Source: a virus
Strand: one strand, 5' to 3'
DNA length: 64,000 bases
Virus record (IMG/VR): IMGVR_UViG_3300032356_000182
Span: 1-64,000 of that record
Shown: piece by piece, positions 58,659 to 64,000 of the stretch
How the letters are laid out: every line of letters starts with the position of its first letter
Numbering within the stretch: the stretch's first letter is position 1
Translations under genes and position numbers: made by a program
Notes under the pieces: generated by a model
Databases searched by the model: none
What the model saw: the letters and a program-made list of their open reading frames with translations, nothing else
What the model was told of the DNA's origin: nothing

Positions 58659-59651
58659 ATGACTGTTCAAACAGCAGGTCACGTTGATGCAGTTCTTTCG
58701 AACATTAGCGTAGACTTCTCGCAAGGTGAAGGGTTTGTCGCAGATAAGCTTTTCCCGGTTTTTCCGGTGAAGAAAGAGTCTGATGTTTTTTACGTGATGG
58801 GTCGTGAAAAATTTAGGCCTACGGCTACGAAGCGCGCTCGTGGCACCGTAGCTAATACTTGGAAATCGGGCTTCACGACTGATTCATATGTTTGTGAGGA
58901 AGATGCCCTGCAGGGAGCTGTGGATGATCGTGATTATGCCAATTACGATTCTCCGCTTGATCCTGAGGTTGAAGTTGTTCAGGGGCTAACCGCAGTGATT
59001 CAGCTTGGATTTGAGAAAGAGGCAGCTGAGATTATTCGCAACCCTTCTACTTATCCGTCTAGTGATTTGTATGGAAATCCGACTGCAAAGTTTGATACTG
59101 GTGGAACGTCAATCACGATGCAGCGCGATATTATGGTGAAAGCCCGCGCGGTTCAATCTAGAATCGGCAAATGGCCTAATACGATCTTGATTCCTCCGAT
59201 GGTCGCTATGTATATGAGTCTGGATGATGAGATTACGGATCTGGTCAAGTATATCGTCAACAATGCGCCTCTTGACAGTATTCCAGCTCTTATTCGGGGT
59301 GCACAAGATTCGTGGCTCATGCCTTCAGTTCTTTGGGGTATGCGGGTTTTAGTCCCATCGGCTCTTGAGGATACGACAAAAGAATCTCAAGTTAGCAATG
59401 CCACGACAGACATTAAAACGCCGTTGACGGATATTTGGGGCGATGATATCTGGATTGGCTACTGTGAGCCTATGCCTGGTTTGAGAAAAGTATCTTTCGG
59501 ATATACCTTTGAAGCTCGGCCTTTCCAAACCAAGCGGTGGCGGAACGAAGAAGCTGAATCTAATATGTTCCGGGTTTCTAGAATTTCCGTTCGTAAAGTT
59601 ATGTGTAGCGCTGCTGGAGCTCTGCTGACCGATTGCCTCTCTACTGTTTAG
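58659..59651 (+). CDS. Major capsid protein
   Basis: A 330-residue protein behind AAGGGAGGTAAT, the strongest ribosome site of the late region. Position after the protease/scaffold and decoration genes, the size, and blocks such as FVADKLFPVFPVKKES, DRDYANYDSPLDPE and PNTILIPPMVAMYM fit an HK97-fold major capsid protein. Codon use is less biased to AGA and looks adapted for high expression. Confidence 0.8.
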   Translation: MTVQTAGHVDAVLSNISVDFSQGEGFVADKLFPVFPVKKESDVFYVMGREKFRPTATKRARGTVANTWKSGFTTDSYVCEEDALQGAVDDRDYANYDSPLDPEVEVVQGLTAVIQLGFEKEAAEIIRNPSTYPSSDLYGNPTAKFDTGGTSITMQRDIMVKARAVQSRIGKWPNTILIPPMVAMYMSLDDEITDLVKYIVNNAPLDSIPALIRGAQDSWLMPSVLWGMRVLVPSALEDTTKESQVSNATTDIKTPLTDIWGDDIWIGYCEPMPGLRKVSFGYTFEARPFQTKRWRNEEAESNMFRVSRISVRKVMCSAAGALLTDCLSTV

Positions 59652-59693
59652 CATATATGTAGTTATATATGCTAGAGGGCGGGAGGTTGAAGT

Positions 59694-60149
59694 ATGTCTT
59701 ATGGATACGTAAGCAGTGCTGATGAGGTCATAAAATACACGAGAGCGCAGGATTTCAGGCCTCTGCGAGCAGAGGCAAAGTTACATATCAGCGATGTGTG
59801 CTCAATATGCCAAACCATTGCAGAAAGCCGAATAAATCCTGTGCTCTCGAGCTTAGGAATAAACTTGCCTCTGACTGAGGAGGGATCGCCAAACGCTTGG
59901 AAAATCTTAGCATATTTGAATGCTATAGGTGCTGCTTGCACTGTTGACAGAATCGTCTTTACTGAAGTTGGTGTTTCTGCTAAGGATTCTGTACCTTGGA
60001 CATGTACTGAATTTGAGAATCAGCTCAAAGCGCTAGCCGAAGGAAAGATAGATTTAATTGACTTTGGCTTGTCTCCAAGCGATGAGGACATCGGAGAATT
60101 TTTTTACTCTGAAGATATGTATTTTAACGGATTATCAGACGTTTTTTAA
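59694..60149 (+). CDS. Head-tail connector-like protein
   Basis: A 151-residue protein behind GGGCGGGAGG. Helical with the layout of gp6/adaptor proteins (YVSSADEVIKYTRAQDF), in the right position after the capsid gene. The assignment is positional. Confidence 0.5.
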   Translation: MSYGYVSSADEVIKYTRAQDFRPLRAEAKLHISDVCSICQTIAESRINPVLSSLGINLPLTEEGSPNAWKILAYLNAIGAACTVDRIVFTEVGVSAKDSVPWTCTEFENQLKALAEGKIDLIDFGLSPSDEDIGEFFYSEDMYFNGLSDVF

Positions 60150-60177
60150 TATTAAGACAGCATGAGGGGATAAGGTT

Positions 60178-61203
60178 TTGGCAGAGAGAGGCAAAAGAAT
60201 AATTTTCTTTATAGAATCAGCGCAAGGAGCATGTACTAGATATAGAGCACATATACCTGCGCATGGTTTAACTAGAGATGGCTGGTATTGTCGAGTTAGC
60301 ACTGAATGGCATCCGAAGATGCTGGATGAGTTTGATTATTACGTTTTTCAAAGAGTAAACGCCAAAGAGGGCCTCGAAGTTATTGATGCTCTAAATGGAG
60401 TAGGCAAGATTACTATATATGATGTTGATGATGATATTCTTCATGTTCCTAACACTTCTCCGGTTAGAGCACTGCTGCGCTCTAACCCAGAGATAGTTGG
60501 GGCTCAGCTTTTAGGAATTTCTTCTTGTGGGCATCTAACTGTTACGACTGAAGCTCTGAAGAGAGTTTATGATTCGTTTAATCCGGATATTTGTGTTTTG
60601 CCTAATATGGTTCGGTTCGAATCTTGGCGTGATGTTAAGCCATTTAGATTTGGAGAACCGAATGATATCGTTTTAGGTTGGGCTGGGAGCAATACACATA
60701 AAGACGCTTTGTTGAAGTTAGAAAAACCAATCAATACTATTATTGATAGGTTTCCGAACGTGAAGTTTCTTGTGATGGGCGATGAGATTCCTTTTGAACT
60801 GCCCGCATCTCGGCATATTGTTGTGCCATGGGGTCTCTATACGTTTTTTCAATCAGTTTTAGCGGGCTTGGATATCGTTTTGGCGCCACTAGGTGAGACT
60901 GTCTTTAATCTATCAAAATCAAATCTGAGGATTCTTGAAGCAGCATCAGCTTCTAAGCCGGTCATAGCTTCTAGTTGGGGTGAATACGAAACTACGATTA
61001 CTCATGGTGTGGATGGTTTCTTGTGTAAAACCGATGAAGATTGGATAGAGGCTATGACATTCTACATACACGATAAAGCTCTTCGAGAAAATCATGCAAT
61101 GAGATTGCGCCAAACGGTGCTTGAGAGAGGCTGGGAAATAAATACCGGCACAAAGATCTGGGTTGATTTTTATCAGAGCTTGAGGAATAAGCTTGGCGCT
61201 TAG
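60178..61203 (+). CDS. GT-B glycosyltransferase in structural module
   Basis: A 341-residue protein from TTG 60178. GT4-like features: RYRAHIPAHGL at the N-terminus, DVDDDIL, VLGWAGSNTHKDAL, VKFLVMGDE, and LRILEAASASKPVIASSWGEYE for nucleotide-sugar binding, ending GVDGFL. The position between the head connector and the gp10-like gene suggests virion or host-surface glycosylation. It overlaps the next gene by 11 nt. Confidence 0.8.
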   Translation: MAERGKRIIFFIESAQGACTRYRAHIPAHGLTRDGWYCRVSTEWHPKMLDEFDYYVFQRVNAKEGLEVIDALNGVGKITIYDVDDDILHVPNTSPVRALLRSNPEIVGAQLLGISSCGHLTVTTEALKRVYDSFNPDICVLPNMVRFESWRDVKPFRFGEPNDIVLGWAGSNTHKDALLKLEKPINTIIDRFPNVKFLVMGDEIPFELPASRHIVVPWGLYTFFQSVLAGLDIVLAPLGETVFNLSKSNLRILEAASASKPVIASSWGEYETTITHGVDGFLCKTDEDWIEAMTFYIHDKALRENHAMRLRQTVLERGWEINTGTKIWVDFYQSLRNKLGA

Positions 61204-61789
61204 ACCAAAGTTTTTGCTTAGACTGGAATTCCCAAACTGGAATGAGGTCTATAAACAAATAAAAGCGTCTAGAACCGTAGCGGAAAATGAAGCTAGAAAC
61301 GCTATGCGGGATATAGGGCGTATCTTAGTTCGTCACTTGAAAGCTAAGTGTCCTATCGGGTTTCATTATGATCATGCTGGAATTCCCAGAATGTCTGGAA
61401 ACCTTCGAGCATCAATCGCTTTTAGGACATATGAAAGGGAGAGATTTGGTGCTGGAAGAGATTTTAGCATGGGATTTGAATATCCAAGTGCTGCTGAGGG
61501 CGGTACGTTAGTTCAGATAACGATGGCAGATTATGGTCGCTATACTCTTCCACCTGGAACTAGACCGCACGTTATCTTTCCGAGGAATTCCAGATTTCTA
61601 GTGTTTTATTGGACAAAGCTTCAGAAGCTTATGTTTTTGAAAAAGGTTAATCATCCTGGCTATGAAGGTGACCCCTGGGATATGCGAGCTTTTGAAAGTG
61701 CGAGGCCTGAGATTGAGGAAAGATGGGCTGCTGCTGCCGAAACCTGGCGAGTTTTTACTCGAAGAGTAGGAACTGAATATAATAGATAG
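61193..61789 (+). CDS. HK97 gp10-like/neck protein
   Basis: A 198-residue protein from TTG 61193. HLKAKCPIGF, MSGNLRASIAFRTYERE and the Trp-rich C-terminal half match HK97 gp10-type head-tail joining proteins. Position after connector and before tail tube agrees. Confidence 0.6.
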   Translation: MALRPKFLLRLEFPNWNEVYKQIKASRTVAENEARNAMRDIGRILVRHLKAKCPIGFHYDHAGIPRMSGNLRASIAFRTYERERFGAGRDFSMGFEYPSAAEGGTLVQITMADYGRYTLPPGTRPHVIFPRNSRFLVFYWTKLQKLMFLKKVNHPGYEGDPWDMRAFESARPEIEERWAAAAETWRVFTRRVGTEYNR

Positions 61790-61893
61790 TTAATGAGAAA
61801 GGACGAAAAACTGCTGCTTTGGTTGAAAGGCTAGCGGCGTAATCAGTTCAACAGGATAAGGGGGAGCTGGAAGTACAGGAGAAAAGGCAAAAA

Positions 61894-62076
61894 GTGAGAG
61901 ATCTAGGATATGGAGTAGAGTTAACGATAGGCACTAAGGATGTGGCTATGAACAGAGAATACAATTGGGTTGCGAAAGAGCCGATTGAGCCCAGAGAAAT
62001 CGGGGTAAAGTCCATTAACAACTTGACGTTTAGTACAGCTTGTCAAAATATAAAGATCAATGTTGTTTTAGATTGA
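61894..62076 (+). CDS. Small hypothetical protein
   Basis: A 60-residue frame from GTG 61894, AGGAG 11 nt upstream. It is mostly beta-strand (VELTIGTKDVAMN). Uncertain start; the frame is open upstream to 61843. Confidence 0.4.
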   Translation: MRDLGYGVELTIGTKDVAMNREYNWVAKEPIEPREIGVKSINNLTFSTACQNIKINVVLD

Positions 62077-62160
62077 ATAATCAAATAAAATAGAAAAAAT
62101 GAAAGCGGTCGAATATCTCAGTGAGATAGCTTGCTAAATCAGGCAGGAGGTGTATAGAAG

Positions 62161-62745
62161 ATGCCGATTTCAGTATCGTCAATTGAAAAGTATATCAATT
62201 TTGCGAGAGTTTATGTTGGTTGTGCAGTTCCTCCACCAGGAAAGAGTATGTTTACTTATGCTACCAATGGCGTTCCTTCAGGTGGAATAGACGTTGGTGC
62301 TACGCAAGGCGAGTCCAAATTCACATACAAGCCGACCATAGAAGGTGTTGATGTTGAGCAGGCGCCGGTTGAAGTTGCTCCACATATCACCAAGGAGGAG
62401 TGTACTATTGAATTCACTTGCCTTGAAGCAACGGCTGCTCGCATTAAAGATGCTCTCGGTAGTGGTGCGGTTTCTGGAACAGATGGAACTAGTACGGTTA
62501 TTCGCTTTGGTGGTATAACCGCAGTAACGGGGCAGGCAGTTGCTTTGGTCGCAGAGCAAGCAACCAATCCTGGAAAGTATGTTGGCTGTATGATTTACAA
62601 TGCTGTTAATGACGCTGGCTTAGAGCGTACTTTCAAAAGAGGCAAGGAGACTTTGGTCAAATTTACTTTCAAAGGTATGCCCTCAACGGCAGATTTGAAC
62701 AGAGGCGCTGGCGAAATCCTAGGACAGTACGCAGAGCAGACGTAA
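62161..62745 (+). CDS. Tail tube protein
   Basis: A 194-residue protein behind CAGGAGGTGTATAG. A long beta pattern with repeated Gly-Ser turns (YKPTIEGVDVEQAPVEVAP, ECTIEFTCLEATA, GKETLVKFTFKG) matches siphovirus tail tube proteins, and the next genes are the chaperone pair expected after it. Confidence 0.7.
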   Translation: MPISVSSIEKYINFARVYVGCAVPPPGKSMFTYATNGVPSGGIDVGATQGESKFTYKPTIEGVDVEQAPVEVAPHITKEECTIEFTCLEATAARIKDALGSGAVSGTDGTSTVIRFGGITAVTGQAVALVAEQATNPGKYVGCMIYNAVNDAGLERTFKRGKETLVKFTFKGMPSTADLNRGAGEILGQYAEQT

Positions 62746-62807
62746 AGTTAGTTATCTATAGACTTCGGTAAGAGCTAGTTAAAGTGGTATGATGAAGGAG
62801 AATCAGA

Positions 62808-63308
62808 ATGACTGTAGCAAGTAGGCCCAAACTGGCTCCATCTCGAAAAAAGATGGAGCCAGTTTGGTTAAATGTTGGAACTGTAGACGAAGAATTTGAT
62901 GGATGGTGGTTTGCTATTCGTCCTACGGTTTCTTTGGAATTGATAATGAGTTTGTGGGATCCGATAAACTATCTAGGACGCATGCAGATGACTGCCTCTG
63001 GTGCAGGTGTCGGAGAACAAGACTCAGAAAAGGTTCGTGATTTTATTCTGGAATTCGGCAAGAACTTAGCCATAGTGGCAGAAGGCTTGTCTAAAATTCT
63101 CATTGATTGGAATTTTATTGATGAGGTTTCTGGCGACAAGCTGCCATCTCCAGCAGGAAATCCAGAAATTATCAAACAGTTAGATTTGGTGCTTCTAATG
63201 CATGTTGCTATTTTAACTGTTTCTGCTATGAGTGGCTCGGACCCAAACTTCTCAAGGACCCCTATTACGGCAGCGAGTTTGGAGAAAATAGCTCAAGTGT
63301 CGGAGTAG
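62808..63308 (+). CDS. Tail assembly chaperone (gpG-like)
   Basis: A 166-residue helical protein behind ATGAAGGAG. Position after the tail tube and before a second frame reachable by -1 shift fits gpG/gpGT-type chaperones. A perfect 17-bp stem-loop lies in codons 7-20. The -1 frame is open from before 63245 into the 63344 gene. Confidence 0.6.
   Translation: MTVASRPKLAPSRKKMEPVWLNVGTVDEEFDGWWFAIRPTVSLELIMSLWDPINYLGRMQMTASGAGVGEQDSEKVRDFILEFGKNLAIVAEGLSKILIDWNFIDEVSGDKLPSPAGNPEIIKQLDLVLLMHVAILTVSAMSGSDPNFSRTPITAASLEKIAQVSE
62827..62867 (+). other. 17-bp stem-loop near the start of the chaperone gene
   Basis: CCAAACTGGCTCCATCT (62827-62843) pairs perfectly with 62851-62867, loop CGAAAAA. The strongest hairpin in the window apart from 304-342. 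It begins 19 nt after the start codon, so it may slow translation or act as an attenuator; no T-tract follows. Confidence 0.9.
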
Positions 63309-63343
63309 GGGAACCTATCTGTGCGTGTGATATCATAGCAGCC

Positions 63344-63658
63344 ATGTGTCATGATTTTCAAACCTTGCCAGATCGTTTGTTAGCGCAAACTTGTCCGCTA
63401 ATCTTTAATGTCTGGCGTTCATTATCCAAAATACTCTACAATAAAGACATCGGAGATAAACGTTGGGATCTGCTTATAGCTCCGCTACATCGTACAGCGA
63501 TGACAGAAGAAGGTGCGACTCAACAGGCTGAAATGGCCCAAGAGATTGCTGATTCTATTATGTCGCCCGCTGAGAGACGCGAAAGAGCAGAACTTAGGAA
63601 CAGAGAATCGGAAAAGTTGTTAAGATCAATTGGAATAGAAGTCATTAAGCGCGGATGA
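63344..63658 (+). CDS. Tail assembly chaperone, frameshift partner (gpT-like)
   Basis: A 104-residue stretch from ATG 63344 that has no ribosome site. The same frame is open upstream through 63245 and reads protein-like (GVGEPICACDIIAAM), so it is most likely made as a -1 frameshift extension of the 62808 gene, as in lambda G/GT. No perfect slippery heptamer was found. Confidence 0.55.
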   Translation: MCHDFQTLPDRLLAQTCPLIFNVWRSLSKILYNKDIGDKRWDLLIAPLHRTAMTEEGATQQAEMAQEIADSIMSPAERRERAELRNRESEKLLRSIGIEVIKRG

Positions 63659-63672
63659 AGGGAGATTTAGCG

Positions 63673-63969
63673 ATGGAGTTAGCTTTTGTAATTCGACAGA
63701 AAACTGATAAGACATTTAGAGTATTGTCAGAAAGAACTATCTGGGTTAGAGTTCCTCACATTGGTGAGTTTATTCACATCGTGTCCGAGAATGGAAAGTC
63801 AACAAAAAAGTATCGTATTCTAGAGGTTAGTACCTATCTTTGGTCTTCAGGTGATATGCTGGTTGTGGAGGGCTCTTCGAAGGCCTCTCGCTCCTATGGG
63901 GAGATAGTGGTTGAGGAGGTATCAGATGCTAAAGTGCGTAGCAGCAATGGCGACATGGAACAGAGCTGA
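63673..63969 (+). CDS. Hypothetical tail-region protein
   Basis: A 98-residue protein; ATG 63673 follows GGGAG (ATG 63655 gives an ATGA overlap with the preceding gene). Beta-rich (IWVRVPHIGEFIHIVSENG) with no known family. The last 44 nt overlap the next gene. Confidence 0.5.
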   Translation: MELAFVIRQKTDKTFRVLSERTIWVRVPHIGEFIHIVSENGKSTKKYRILEVSTYLWSSGDMLVVEGSSKASRSYGEIVVEEVSDAKVRSSNGDMEQS

Positions 63970-64000
63970 AATAACGAAGCAGTGCATTGAATCTTATATA
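63926..64000 (+). CDS. Start of glycosyltransferase (GT2-like), cut by window end
   Basis: ATG 63926 follows GAGGAGGTATCAG. The 25 residues present (LKCVAAMATWNRAEITKQC) match the opening strand of GT-A family 2 glycosyltransferases, where a conserved Asn-Arg follows the first strand. The gene runs off the window. It would be the second glycosyltransferase in the late region. Confidence 0.45.
   Translation, partial: MLKCVAAMATWNRAEITKQCIESYI

Overview
The window is a stretch of a double-stranded DNA tailed-phage genome (Caudoviricetes). Every supported gene lies on the + strand, mostly in short-spaced or ATGA-overlapping runs behind purine-rich ribosome sites, and sigma70-like promoters (TTGACA, 16-17 bp, TATAAT) are easy to see. 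A Mu-like head module (GpA-type large terminase, gp29/DUF935-type portal, MuF, Mu-I-type protease/scaffold, major capsid) is followed by a tail tube and tail-assembly chaperones, which suggests siphovirus morphology. No integrase, repressor, tRNA or CRISPR was found. The host cannot be named from the sequence; the promoters and ribosome sites only say that it is bacterial.

Layout. 0-3.4 kb: an 88-bp inverted repeat bounds a region with 11-bp GATC-containing iterons, stacked hairpins and GC-richer genes of unknown function whose coding sequence is packed with perfect stem-loops. 3.5-16 kb: small zinc-finger and SWIM-like proteins, then recombination and replication genes (UvrD-like helicase with a topoisomerase-type zinc ribbon, HTH protein, RecA, CHC2/TOPRIM primase, DnaB helicase). 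15.8-22 kb: a 7-deazaguanine DNA-modification cluster (QueD, QueE, FolE, QueC, DpdA-like transglycosylase) containing a HAD protein, a radical-SAM/SPASM-like enzyme and a GT-B glycosyltransferase that resembles tRNA-queuosine mannosyltransferase. 22-30 kb: family A DNA polymerase, beta clamp, RusA-like resolvase, RecB/Cas4-like nuclease, HNH protein, DnaX clamp loader and a probable small terminase. 30-36 kb: small accessory genes.

36-57 kb is the most unusual part. Seven proteins carry 15 copies of a Gly/His-rich peptide (core GGPGSGHHGHAGRPGKRGG) that separates or precedes enzymatic modules: ADP-ribosyltransferases of the R-S-E type, one PARP-like H-Y-E type, HExxH zincins and an HD phosphohydrolase. 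They are interleaved with terminase, portal and MuF genes and lie just upstream of the maturation protease. I infer that these are effectors packaged in the capsid and delivered with the DNA, with the repeat acting as a packaging tag and/or protease-processed linker.

57-64 kb: protease/scaffold, decoration protein, major capsid protein, connector, a GT-B glycosyltransferase, gp10-like protein, tail tube, two chaperone genes probably joined by a -1 frameshift, and the start of a second glycosyltransferase cut by the window end.

Two systems deserve most attention: a possible new hypermodified, perhaps glycosylated, 7-deazaguanine in the phage DNA, and the modular tagged effector arsenal. A third, structural observation is that four near-identical promoters each drive genes whose coding DNA is full of stem-loops. 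Names of protein families come from motif recognition by eye; no database search was run.
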